NCBI RefSeq assembly: GCF_001956915.1
Contig: NZ_MLJO01000006.1
Span: 62,001 to 126,000, forward strand
Origin: Intrasporangium flavum
Lineage (GTDB): Bacteria; Actinomycetota; Actinomycetes; Actinomycetales; Dermatophilaceae
Direction: 5' to 3'
Length of the DNA: 64,000 nt
Shown here: positions 30,182 through 38,669 of the stretch, one piece after another
Position numbering within the stretch: position 1 is the stretch's first letter
Layout: every line of letters starts with the position of its first letter
Program-made: the position numbers and the translations under genes
Notes under the pieces: model-generated
Seen by the model: only the letters and a program-made list of their open reading frames with translations
What the model was told of the DNA's origin: nothing
Database searches by the model: none

Positions 30182-31307
30182 GGGCCACCACCTCGATCAG
30201 CTCCTCGAACGCGGCGAGCGAGTGACCCGCCACGAAGTCGTCAACGTACGGCAGCGCGGCCACGATTCCCTGCTGCACCGGCTCGTAGCCGACCTTGCCG
30301 CGGTGCGGGTTGGCCCACACGACCCGGTGGGCGAGGCCGGCGAGGCGACGCATCTGCTCGCCGAGCACCTCGGGCCCGTCGCGCTCCCAGCCGTCGCTGA
30401 AGACGACGACGACGGCGCCGCGCGCCATGCCGCGCCGGCCCCACCGGTCGAGGAAGGCGCCGACGGAGTCGCCGAGACGCGTGCCGCCGGACCAGTCGGG
30501 CACGACGTGCCCCGCGGCGGCGAGCGCCCGGTCGGGGTCGCGCTCGCGCAGCGCCCGCGTCACGTGGGTCAGGCGGGTGCCCATGGTGAACACCTCGACG
30601 TGGTCGCAGTGCAGGACGTAGGCGTGCGCGAGGCGCAGCAGGCTGTCGGCGTACGGGCTCATCGACCCCGACACGTCGACGAGCAGCACGACGCGTCGGG
30701 CGCGGACTCCCCTGCGCCGGTGACGGATCCGCCCCGGCTCACCCATCCGGCGCAGCTGCTCACGGAGGGTGGCGGGGCCGTCGACCGCGCCCGAGCGGGA
30801 CCGCACGTGCCGACGGGCCCGCCGGCGCGGCGACCGCGGGTCGAGGGCGTCGAAGAGACGGGCCGCGGCGGCACGCTCGGCGGCGCTCAGAGCGGCGAGG
30901 TCGCGGTGCCGGAGCACCTCGGTGTCGCTGGCGCGGGCCTGGATCGTGTCGCCGGCGGGTGCGTCCTGCCCTTCGGCCTCGCCGCCGAGCGGCGCCTGAC
31001 GCACCGGCGGCCGGACGACGTCGACGCGCGAGCCGCGGCGCACCTCCTCCCCGCCGAACCACCGCTCGAACACCTCGTCGTAGACCGGGAAGTCGGCCGG
31101 GACCGAGGTGAGCGTGGCCCGGCCGGCCCAGTAGACGCCGGAGCGCTCCCCGATGCCGACCGTGGCCGCCGCGACGAGGAAGGTGCGCTCGCGGTCGGCC
31201 GTGACCGACAGCCCCGCCGCTCGCAGGGCGCGGGCGAAGCCGAGCAGCCACGCCTCGGGCGGCGCGCCCGTCGGGACCTCCGTCGGCGGGTGGGGGGCGA
31301 GGGTCAT
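30174..31307 (-). CDS. coxE: VWA-domain protein CoxE
   Basis: The 377-residue product has a C-terminal von Willebrand A domain with the metal-ion site VLLVDVSGSMSPY, preceded by a basic, variable region. In cox operons CoxE works with the CoxD ATPase to remodel the Mo active site of the large subunit. It overlaps coxD by 4 bases (ATGA) and xdhC by 8, so the three are co-translated. Confidence 0.9.
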   Translation of the reverse strand: MTLAPHPPTEVPTGAPPEAWLLGFARALRAAGLSVTADRERTFLVAAATVGIGERSGVYWAGRATLTSVPADFPVYDEVFERWFGGEEVRRGSRVDVVRPPVRQAPLGGEAEGQDAPAGDTIQARASDTEVLRHRDLAALSAAERAAAARLFDALDPRSPRRRARRHVRSRSGAVDGPATLREQLRRMGEPGRIRHRRRGVRARRVVLLVDVSGSMSPYADSLLRLAHAYVLHCDHVEVFTMGTRLTHVTRALRERDPDRALAAAGHVVPDWSGGTRLGDSVGAFLDRWGRRGMARGAVVVVFSDGWERDGPEVLGEQMRRLAGLAHRVVWANPHRGKVGYEPVQQGIVAALPYVDDFVAGHSLAAFEELIEVVARA

Positions 31308-32194
31308 GCCGTGAGCAGCTTGTCCAGGGCGGCGCGGACCCGCTCGGAGTCCTCGCGGTACTTCAGGGCCGCCCCGAGGGTGGCGGCGGCGACCTCGGTG
31401 TCGAGGCGCGTCGCACCGACGGCCTCGAGGGCTCGGGCCCAGTCGAGGGTCTCGGCGACGCCCGGCGGCTTGATGAGCTCGCCGGAGGCGCGCAGCCGCT
31501 GGACCGCCGTGACAACCTGTTCGGCCAGCGCCTCGGGCACCTCGGGCAGCCGCGAGCGGACGATCTCGAGCTCGCGGGCCAGGCCGGGGTGGTCGATCCA
31601 GTGGTAGAGGCAGCGACGCTTGAGGGCGTCGTGCAGCTCGCGCGTGCGGTTCGAGGTCAGCACGACGAGCGGCGGGGTGGCGGCGCTGACCGTGCCGAGC
31701 TCGGGGATCGTGACCTGCCACGTGGAGAGCACCTCGAGCAGGAACGCCTCGAACTCGTCGTCGGCGCGGTCGATCTCGTCGACGAGCAGCACGCACGGTG
31801 CGGCCCGGAGGGCCTCGAGCACCGGCCGGGCGAGGAGGAACCGCTCGTCGAAGAGCTCCTCCTCGAGGGCGCGGGCGTCACGGTCGCCGGCCTCGCGCGC
31901 CACGGCCTCGACGGCGCGCAGGTGCAGGATCTGGCGCGGGAAGTCCCAGTCGTAGAGGGCCTGCGTCGCGTCGATCCCCTCGTAGCACTGCAGCCGGATG
32001 AGGCGCAGGCCCAGGGCCTCGGCGAGCGCCTCGGCCAGCGCCGTCTTGCCGGTGCCCGGCTCGCCCTCGAGCAGGACCGGTCGCGAGAGCCGACTGGCGA
32101 GGAAGGTGATGGTGGAGAGGGCCTCGTCGGCGAGGTAGCCGGTGCGCGCGAGGGCCGAGGTGACGTCGGCGGGGGTGGTGAAGGCGGTCTCCAT
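31304..32194 (-). CDS. coxD: MoxR-family AAA+ ATPase CoxD
   Basis: A 296-residue AAA+ ATPase with Walker A GEPGTGKTA (near residue 45), Walker B CVLLVDEIDRAD and sensor TSNRTRELHDALKRRC. MoxR/CoxD proteins use ATP with a VWA partner to insert metal or sulfur into the molybdenum hydroxylase. An ATG at 32212 is also possible; 32194 is chosen because the family homology starts right after it. It lies 45 bases downstream of the mobA-like gene. Confidence 0.92.
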   Translation of the reverse strand: METAFTTPADVTSALARTGYLADEALSTITFLASRLSRPVLLEGEPGTGKTALAEALAEALGLRLIRLQCYEGIDATQALYDWDFPRQILHLRAVEAVAREAGDRDARALEEELFDERFLLARPVLEALRAAPCVLLVDEIDRADDEFEAFLLEVLSTWQVTIPELGTVSAATPPLVVLTSNRTRELHDALKRRCLYHWIDHPGLARELEIVRSRLPEVPEALAEQVVTAVQRLRASGELIKPPGVAETLDWARALEAVGATRLDTEVAAATLGAALKYREDSERVRAALDKLLTA

Positions 32195-32239
32195 GCCCCG
32201 AGCATCACGCATGACGGCCCGCCACGGAAGCGCGAGCCC

Positions 32240-32923
32240 TCAGTGCGAGCCGTCGAGCTCGGCGGGGGTGTCGACGTCGCGGCCCGTGGCGAGGTCGCCG
32301 CACTCGACGAGCTCGTGCGGGTGGGTGCGGAAGTGGTCGCGGGCGCCGTTGTCGCCGGTGGCCGTCGCCACGACTCCGGCCCAGTGCGCCCGGCCGATGA
32401 GGGCCGGGTGGCCCGGCGTGCCGTGGTAGCAGGCCCGGCGCAGGACCGACCGGCGCTGCTCCTCGGGGTCCCCGGCCCCGGCCGGGGGGCCCGCCTCGAC
32501 CGTGGAGCCAGCCTCGGTCTCGGCGCCCCCGGCGAGGACGCGGGCGACCACCTCGGGGGTCAGGTCGGGCAGGTCGACGAGGCTGACGAGCACGGCGTCG
32601 ACGCCGGCGTCGCCCTCGTGGGCGGTGCGGGTCAGGGCGCCCAGCCCGGCGCGGAGCGAGGCGCCCATGCCCTCGTGCCAGTCCGGGCAGTGCACGACGT
32701 CGACGTCGTGACCGAGGCGGTCGACGATCGCGGCGACCTCCTCGGCCGCGGCCCCGACGACGACCGTGACCCCGCGGCAGCCGCCGGCGTGCAGCACCTC
32801 GACGCCGCGCTCGACGAACGTCGGCTCGTCGGGCGAGCGGCGCACGAGCGCCTTGGGGCCGCCCATCCGGCGGCCGGCTCCGGCCGCGAGGAGCAGCCCG
32901 CGCACGTGCGGGACGGTGCTCAT
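32240..32923 (-). CDS. MobA/MocA-like cofactor nucleotidyltransferase
   Basis: A 227-residue NTP transferase with LLLAAGAGRRMGGPKAL at the N-terminus, the nucleotide-binding loop. The SLVDLPDLTPEV and PGHPALIGRAHW segments are those of MocA-type enzymes that attach CMP to molybdopterin for xanthine-oxidase-family proteins. The segment around residues 130-155 is an Ala/Gly-rich insert. It heads the coxD-coxE-xdhC cluster, supporting a role in making the dinucleotide cofactor for CoxL. Confidence 0.88.
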   Translation of the reverse strand: MSTVPHVRGLLLAAGAGRRMGGPKALVRRSPDEPTFVERGVEVLHAGGCRGVTVVVGAAAEEVAAIVDRLGHDVDVVHCPDWHEGMGASLRAGLGALTRTAHEGDAGVDAVLVSLVDLPDLTPEVVARVLAGGAETEAGSTVEAGPPAGAGDPEEQRRSVLRRACYHGTPGHPALIGRAHWAGVVATATGDNGARDHFRTHPHELVECGDLATGRDVDTPAELDGSH

Positions 32924-32968
32924 GACGCCGACGCTACGGGACGCGTCGGCCTCGCGGGTGCCGACGCG

Positions 32969-34876
32969 TCAGGACACGGCAGCGAGGTCGACGGTCCACA
33001 CCGGGTTGGCGGGGACCTGGTGCACCCGCGGCCCGGTGGCGATGTGGTTCATCGGCTGCAGGAGCGGCACGAACGGCCCCCGCTCGTTCATCGCCACCTG
33101 CCACGCGGCGTACGCGCCGGAGCGGTCGTCGCCGACCGACGCGCGGGCGGCCTCGGTGAGCTCGTCGACGAGGGCGTCCTCGCCGCGCTGCCAGCCGGCG
33201 CGCTGGCCCACGAGCTCGCCGGGCGCGAAGGCGAGGTAGTTCTCGGGGTCCGGGTAGTCGGGGCTCCAGCTCCACAGGCTGAAGGCGCTGCGCCCGGAGC
33301 GGTAGGACGCGAGCGCCGTGGACGAGGGCTGCGGGTCGAGGACGACGCGGATGCCTACCGAGGCCAGCTGGCCCCGCACCGCGTTCGCGATGGTGCTGCG
33401 CTGGATGCCGGCGATCGGCACGTCGACCGCGTAGGTGAGGCGGACCGGCTCGCCCCGGTAGCCGGAGCGCCTGAGGGCGGCGCGCGCGCCGGCGAGGTCG
33501 CGCGGTGGCGCGGTGGGCACGGCCGTCGGCGGCGGGAAGGTGCCGGTGGCGCTGGTGGACCCGGGCAGCGGCGTACCGGTGCCCGGGGAGCCGGTCGTCG
33601 GCGCGCTGGTCGCCGGCGAGGGGGTGCCGGTCGACGACGGCGTGCCGGTACGCGTCGGCGTGGGCGGGACCGTCGGGACGGCGCCGTCCTCGAGCGAGCC
33701 GACGATGCCCGAGGGCACGAGACCCGCGGCCGGGTGGGCATCGCCCGCGACGCGGGCCAGGGCCTCGACGTCGAGGCCCTTGCGGACCGCCTCGACGAAG
33801 GCGGTGTTCGCGGTCCAGCGGTTGACCCGCGGGTTGCGCGACAGCGACAGGAACGCGAGCGTCGAGGAGTCGGACGCCGTGACGGCGACCGAGCCCGGGC
33901 CGCCGGCAGAGGCGGCGCCGGACGCGGTTGCCGTTCCGGTCGGGGTCGCCGTGCCCGACGACGACGCGGCGGGGCCACCGGTGCCGGCCGACGTCGGCGT
34001 GCTGGTCGCCATCGCGCTCGCGGTCAGGGCGGCGGCCTGCGCGGGCGAGAGGTCGAGGGCGACGTCGGCGCGGCCGGCGCGGACGTCGCCGACCTGGTCC
34101 TTGGGCGCGACGTCGCGCAGCACGACCTCGCCGAACGCGGGCGAGGCACCGGTCCAGGCCGGGTTGGCCGCCAGGGTGACCCGGTTCGTCGTGGCGCCGG
34201 TCAGCACGTAGGGCCCCGAGCCCGCCGAGTGCGTCGACAGGTACCGGGCCGCGGTGTCGCCGGGGCCGACGGTGCCGCCGTTGGCCTTGACGGCCGCCGA
34301 GTTGAGGATGCCGAAGGCCGGGTTGGCGAGGACCGCCGGCAGCGCGAAGTTCGAGCGCGGCGAGCTGAGGGTGAAGGTGCGGTCGTCGACCTTGACGATG
34401 TTGACGGTGCCGAGGACGGCCGCCGCCGTGCCGCCCAGGCCCTGTGCCCGCTGGAGCGTGAAGACGACGTCGTCGGTCGTGACCGGGGTGCCGTCGGAGA
34501 AGACGAGGCCCTTGCGCAGGCGCATCGTCAGCCACTTGCCCTCGGGCGAGAGCGTGTACTCGGCGATGCCGGGCACGACCTTGGTCGGGTCGGTGGCGTC
34601 GAGGTCGGTGAGCGTCTGGTAGACCGCCTTGGACACGAGCAGGCCGCTGCGGTCGAACTGGCGGGTCGGGTCGAGCGTCGCGTGGTCGAAGACGGTGTCG
34701 ACGACGAGAGGGGCGCGCGGCGTCGGTGCCGGGGCGGGCGTCGTGGCCCGCGCGACGGGCGTGCCGCCGGTCGTCGCGCCGGCGCCGCCGGGCGAGGCGT
34801 CGGTGCAGGCGGACGCGAGGAGCGTCGCCGCCCCGACGGCAGCGATCGCCACCTGACGGGCGACACGTCGACGCAC
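32969..34876 (-). CDS. Family 5 substrate-binding lipoprotein with two low-complexity inserts
   Basis: A 635-residue extracytoplasmic binding protein of the oligopeptide/dipeptide type (SBP_bac_5). It has a signal and a lipobox-like LLASACTD. Typical blocks are DPTRQFDRSG, LSPEGKWLTMRLRKGLVFSDG, APKDQVGDVRAGRADVAL and the C-terminal FSLWSWSPDYPDPENYLAF. Two Ser/Thr/Pro/Ala/Gly-rich stretches, near residues 289-329 and 402-457, interrupt the fold; most homologues lack such inserts. GAAGGAA precedes the GTG at 34876. No permease or ATPase gene is adjacent, so it is an orphan component. Confidence 0.87.
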   Translation of the reverse strand: MRRRVARQVAIAAVGAATLLASACTDASPGGAGATTGGTPVARATTPAPAPTPRAPLVVDTVFDHATLDPTRQFDRSGLLVSKAVYQTLTDLDATDPTKVVPGIAEYTLSPEGKWLTMRLRKGLVFSDGTPVTTDDVVFTLQRAQGLGGTAAAVLGTVNIVKVDDRTFTLSSPRSNFALPAVLANPAFGILNSAAVKANGGTVGPGDTAARYLSTHSAGSGPYVLTGATTNRVTLAANPAWTGASPAFGEVVLRDVAPKDQVGDVRAGRADVALDLSPAQAAALTASAMATSTPTSAGTGGPAASSSGTATPTGTATASGAASAGGPGSVAVTASDSSTLAFLSLSRNPRVNRWTANTAFVEAVRKGLDVEALARVAGDAHPAAGLVPSGIVGSLEDGAVPTVPPTPTRTGTPSSTGTPSPATSAPTTGSPGTGTPLPGSTSATGTFPPPTAVPTAPPRDLAGARAALRRSGYRGEPVRLTYAVDVPIAGIQRSTIANAVRGQLASVGIRVVLDPQPSSTALASYRSGRSAFSLWSWSPDYPDPENYLAFAPGELVGQRAGWQRGEDALVDELTEAARASVGDDRSGAYAAWQVAMNERGPFVPLLQPMNHIATGPRVHQVPANPVWTVDLAAVS

Positions 34877-35007
34877 GGGGGTTCCTTCGCTGCTCGAGGG
34901 GCCGACGCGTGCGGGTACCTGCGCGCAGGTGCCGGCACGGACGGGTCGGTGGACGGTGCCTGCCGGGGTCGCGCCTGCCTGACGACGCCCGGGGCCGTCC
35001 GGCGAGT

Positions 35008-35421
35008 CTATCCGGCCCCACCCGCCGCGACGCCTCCCGATTCCGCGCTCGGGGCGAGCACGAGGTAGGCCTGCGCGACGAGCACGACGGCGATGGCCAC
35101 CCACTTGCCCGCGGGCAGCTCGACCCCGTACCGCCACCGGTCCACGAGCACGAGCCCGACCTGGAGCATGACGACCCAGCCCATCGTCACGAGCGCCAGC
35201 TCGGCGTAGCGCAGCGACGACGCGTACACCCAGAAGAGCACGAGGAACGCACCGACGCCGAGGACGAGGGCCCGCACGCTGCCGTGGCTCGCCCACTCCT
35301 TGGCGAAGACGGCCCCGGCGAGGTCGAGGCCGGCGAGGCACACCATCGCGAGCGTCGCGACGACCGACACGGGCCACGCGTCGGGGACCTTGATGAGCGG
35401 GAAGACGTCGGTGACGCTCAT
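35008..35421 (-). CDS. Small four-helix membrane protein
   Basis: A 137-residue protein with four hydrophobic helices and short loops, about the size and layout of small multidrug resistance or half-EamA transporters. The N-terminal hallmark residue pattern of true SMR proteins is not clear, so no transport function is assigned. It stands between the binding protein gene and the Gfo/Idh/MocA gene on the same strand, with gaps of about 100 bases on each side. Confidence 0.68.
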   Translation of the reverse strand: MSVTDVFPLIKVPDAWPVSVVATLAMVCLAGLDLAGAVFAKEWASHGSVRALVLGVGAFLVLFWVYASSLRYAELALVTMGWVVMLQVGLVLVDRWRYGVELPAGKWVAIAVVLVAQAYLVLAPSAESGGVAAGGAG

Positions 35422-35525
35422 GGGGCACGTTCCTTGGGGAGCCGGGCCCGCCCCTCGAACGGGCCTCCCGGGTCAGAGCCCCGCGGCAGCGCTCCTGATA
35501 CGGCCGACGGTCCGGCGCCGGCGCG

Positions 35526-36773
35526 TCAGGACTGGCCCGCGGCGAACCACGCGGCGACGTCGTCCGCGACCGGCGGCACGTCGACCGCTCCACCGCCCGA
35601 GCGCAGCGACGACGTCGCGCACACCGCGGCCGCCACGGCCTCGCGGGCCGCCACCGGCGAGGTCATCGTCGGGCCGCCGTCGCGGGCGAACCGCACGAAC
35701 TCGGCCACGAGGAGCGGGTCGGCGCCGCCGTGGCCGGTGGTGTCGGCCGGCGGGATCTCGAGCACCTCGTCGGCGTCCTCGCGGTAGCTGTCGGTGCGAC
35801 GCGTCCACACCTTGACGACCGCGCCGGGGCCGTCGCCGAAGTTCTCGAGCCGGCCCTTCGTGCCGATGACGGTGTAGTTGCGCCAGTAGTCCGGCGTGAA
35901 GTGGCACTGCTGGTAGCTGGCGAGGACGCCGCCGTCGAGCACGAGGTTGGCCATCGAGATGTCCTCGATGTCGACGACGGGGTGCAGTTCGCGCTGCTCG
36001 GTGGGCGGCCAGTTCTCGAGCGAGTACCAGTCGGCCATCCGGCGGTCGGAGTTGTCGCGACGGTCGGCGATGTCGCCGTAGACGGCGAGGTCGCCGACGG
36101 CCGCGACGCGACGCGTGTAGGCGCCGGCGAGCCAGTGGATGACGTCGATGTCGTGGGCGCCCTTCTGCAGGAGCAGGCCCGTGGTGTTGGAGCGGTCGGC
36201 GTGCCAGTCCTTGAAGTAGTAGTCGCCGCCGGCCGAGACGAAGTGGCGGCACCAGACCGCCTTGACCTCGCCGATCGTGCCCGCCTCGATGACGGCGCGC
36301 ATGGCGCGGACCACCGGCATGTGGCGCATGTTGTGCCCGACGTAGAGCCTGGTGCGGGTGCGCGCGGCGGCGGCGAGGATGCGGTCGGCGTCCTCGACCG
36401 TCGTGGCGAGCGGCTTCTCGACGAACGTCGGCAGCCCGGCCTCGAGGGTGCGCACCGCGTGTTCGGCGTGGAGGTGGTCGGGCGTCAGGACGAGGACGGC
36501 GTCGACCTCGGCCCGCACCTCGGGGCTCAGCAGCTCGTCGACGCTCCCGACGAGGCGGACGCCCTCGACGCGCTCGGCGGCGTCGCGGCGCCCGCGCTCG
36601 GCGGCGTCGCACACGACGGTGACGCGGCTGCCCTCGCCGGGGCGGTGCGCGTACTTCGCGAGGCTCGCGCGCAGGCCGAAGCCGATGATGGCGAGGCGCA
36701 GGTCGGCCGTGCCGGTCGGGTCGGGCGTCGAGGCGCCCGGGGAGGGCGTCGGGGCCGGCGTCGTCGTGGTCAT
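35526..36773 (-). CDS. Gfo/Idh/MocA-family oxidoreductase
   Basis: An NAD(P)-dependent sugar or inositol dehydrogenase-like protein, 415 residues. The Rossmann motif LAIIGFGLRASLAKYA is near residue 30, followed by TPDHLHAEHAVRTLEAG and FVEKPLATT, which holds the conserved EKP. The C-terminal beta-sheet domain is present with KGAHDIDVIHWLAG. It is the last gene of a sugar ABC importer operon (35 bases after the permease gene), so it probably acts on the imported sugar. Confidence 0.9.
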   Translation of the reverse strand: MTTTTPAPTPSPGASTPDPTGTADLRLAIIGFGLRASLAKYAHRPGEGSRVTVVCDAAERGRRDAAERVEGVRLVGSVDELLSPEVRAEVDAVLVLTPDHLHAEHAVRTLEAGLPTFVEKPLATTVEDADRILAAAARTRTRLYVGHNMRHMPVVRAMRAVIEAGTIGEVKAVWCRHFVSAGGDYYFKDWHADRSNTTGLLLQKGAHDIDVIHWLAGAYTRRVAAVGDLAVYGDIADRRDNSDRRMADWYSLENWPPTEQRELHPVVDIEDISMANLVLDGGVLASYQQCHFTPDYWRNYTVIGTKGRLENFGDGPGAVVKVWTRRTDSYREDADEVLEIPPADTTGHGGADPLLVAEFVRFARDGGPTMTSPVAAREAVAAAVCATSSLRSGGGAVDVPPVADDVAAWFAAGQS

Positions 36774-36808
36774 GAGGGGTCACCTTTCACGGGTCTGGTA
36801 CGAGGGTC

Positions 36809-37675
36809 TCAGCCCTTGGAGCCGCTGAACGCGATGCCCTGGATGAACTGGCGCTGCAGGGCGATGAAGAGGACGAGGACGGGCAGCGTCGCGAGGACCG
36901 AACCGGCCATGAGCGTCGTCGTGTCGACGGTGAACTGGCCGATGAGGGAGGCGAGCCCGACCGACAGCGGCATCTTCGTCGGGTCGTTGTTGACGACGAG
37001 GGGCCACATGAGGTCGTTCCAGCTCCACAGCACGTCGAGGACGGCGAGCGCCACGAGCCCGGGGCGGGCCAGCGGCAGCATGACGCGGGTGAAGATCTGC
37101 CAGTGGTTGGCGCCGTCGAGGCGGGCGGCCTCCTCGAGCTCGCGCGGGAGGGTGAGGAAGAACTGGCGCAGCAGGAAGGTGCCGAAGGCGCTGAAGAGGC
37201 CGGGCACGACGAGCGCCTGGATCGAGTTGAGCCAGCCGAGGCCGGAGATGATCTCGTACTGCGGCAGCAGGAACAGCTGGCTCGGCACCATGAGGACCGA
37301 CAGGAACAGCCCGAAGAGCAGGCCGCGACCGCGGAACTCGAAGCGCGCGAAGGCGTAGCCGGCCATCGAGCACAGCACGAGCTGGCCGAGGACGCGTCCG
37401 ACGGTCTGCAGGGTGCTGTTCCAGAACATCTGCCCGAACGGGAGCGTGTCGAAGACCTTGCCGTAGTTCGACCACTGCGCGTGCTTCGGGAAGACCGTCG
37501 GCGGCACGGTCATCGTCTCGCCGAGGGTCTTCAGCGAGGTCATGACCTCCCAGAAGAACGGCCCGACCATGACGACGGCGCCGAGGATCAGCACGACGTG
37601 GACGCCGACGTGCTTGCGCCGCAAAGGCTTTCCCGACGCCTTGGGCGCGGGGACACGGGTGGCGACGTCAGACAT
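36809..37675 (-). CDS. Carbohydrate ABC transporter permease, MalG type
   Basis: A 288-residue inner-membrane permease with six predicted helices and the EAA loop LPRELEEAARLDGANHWQIF, which contacts the ATPase. No ATPase gene is in the operon; a shared MsiK-type ATPase from elsewhere is usual in actinobacteria. It overlaps the MalF-type gene by 8 bases. Confidence 0.93.
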   Translation of the reverse strand: MSDVATRVPAPKASGKPLRRKHVGVHVVLILGAVVMVGPFFWEVMTSLKTLGETMTVPPTVFPKHAQWSNYGKVFDTLPFGQMFWNSTLQTVGRVLGQLVLCSMAGYAFARFEFRGRGLLFGLFLSVLMVPSQLFLLPQYEIISGLGWLNSIQALVVPGLFSAFGTFLLRQFFLTLPRELEEAARLDGANHWQIFTRVMLPLARPGLVALAVLDVLWSWNDLMWPLVVNNDPTKMPLSVGLASLIGQFTVDTTTLMAGSVLATLPVLVLFIALQRQFIQGIAFSGSKG

Positions 37676-38669
37676 AGTGCACCCACTTCTTCTGGAGGCG
37701 GAACTGCAACGCGGTCACGGCGACGATGATCACGAGGATGACGAGGGCGATCGCCGCGGCGTAGCCCTGCTGGTTCTCGACGAAGCCGCGCTGGTAGAAC
37801 TGCGCGACGATCGTCTCGGTCTGCGGGTACGCGGGGTTGGTCGGCCCGCTCATGACGAAGATGAGGTCGAAGGTCTGCAGGGCACCGATGACGGACAGCA
37901 CCGAGATGAAGAAGACGCTCGGGCTGATCGTCGGCAGCGTGATCGACCAGAACTGCCGGACGCGTCCGGCGCCGTCGAGCGCGGCCGCCTCGTACAGCTC
38001 CTTCGGCACGCCCTGGATGGCGGCGAGGAAGATGACGACCTGCGTACCGAGGCCGAGCCAGATGCCGACGGCGGCGATGGCGTAGAGCGCGGTGTCGGGG
38101 TTCGAGAGCCAGTTGGTGCCCTGGATCCCGACGACGTGCAGCATGGCGTTGATGACGCCGACGTCGCCGTTGTAGAGGGTGCGCCAGATGAGGCCGACGG
38201 CGGCCGGCATCGTGACGACGGGCAGGAAGTAGAGGACGCGGTAGACCTTGACGCCCCGCAGGCCCTCGGTCGACAGGAGCGCCGCGACGACGAGGGCGAT
38301 CGGGATGCCGAGCAGGGCGACGACGGTGAACTTCAGCGTGTTGAGGAGGGTCTCCCACAGGCGCGCGTCACCGAAGAGCTGCGCGTAGTTGTCGAGCCCG
38401 ACCCACTGCGAACCGCCGAACGGGCCGGTCTCGGTGAAGGAGATGAGCAGGGTGCGCACGACCGGCCACAGGTAGAAGACGAGCAGGCCGAGCAGCGTCG
38501 GGGTGATGAAGACGGCCGCCCAGAAGAGGTCGTTGCGCCGCTTCGCCGACGCCCGCCGGCGGCTCGGGGCCGGGCGGCCGGGGGCCGGGCTCGTGGCCCG
38601 GCTCCCCGGCTCGGTCCGGACGGCGGTGGCCCCGCTCGTGGCGGTGGCCGTACCGGAGGCCACGGTCAC
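37668..38669 (-). CDS. Carbohydrate ABC transporter permease, MalF type
   Basis: A 333-residue permease with a long Ser/Thr/Arg-rich cytoplasmic N-terminus, then six helices and the EAA loop VPKELYEAAALDGAGRVRQF. The GTG at 38669 overlaps the stop of the binding protein gene as GTGA. It pairs with the MalG-type protein to form the channel. Confidence 0.92.
   Translation of the reverse strand: MTVASGTATATSGATAVRTEPGSRATSPAPGRPAPSRRRASAKRRNDLFWAAVFITPTLLGLLVFYLWPVVRTLLISFTETGPFGGSQWVGLDNYAQLFGDARLWETLLNTLKFTVVALLGIPIALVVAALLSTEGLRGVKVYRVLYFLPVVTMPAAVGLIWRTLYNGDVGVINAMLHVVGIQGTNWLSNPDTALYAIAAVGIWLGLGTQVVIFLAAIQGVPKELYEAAALDGAGRVRQFWSITLPTISPSVFFISVLSVIGALQTFDLIFVMSGPTNPAYPQTETIVAQFYQRGFVENQQGYAAAIALVILVIIVAVTALQFRLQKKWVHYV

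Noticed and set aside
31589..35068. Very long open frames opposite to or overlapping recognisable genes (for example 1159 codons on the plus strand here, and similar frames at 546-2945 and 1241-4981)
   Set aside because: In such GC-rich DNA stop codons are rare in the antisense and shifted frames. The translations are Arg/Ala/Pro/Gly/Val-rich, have no family motifs, and run across several true genes.
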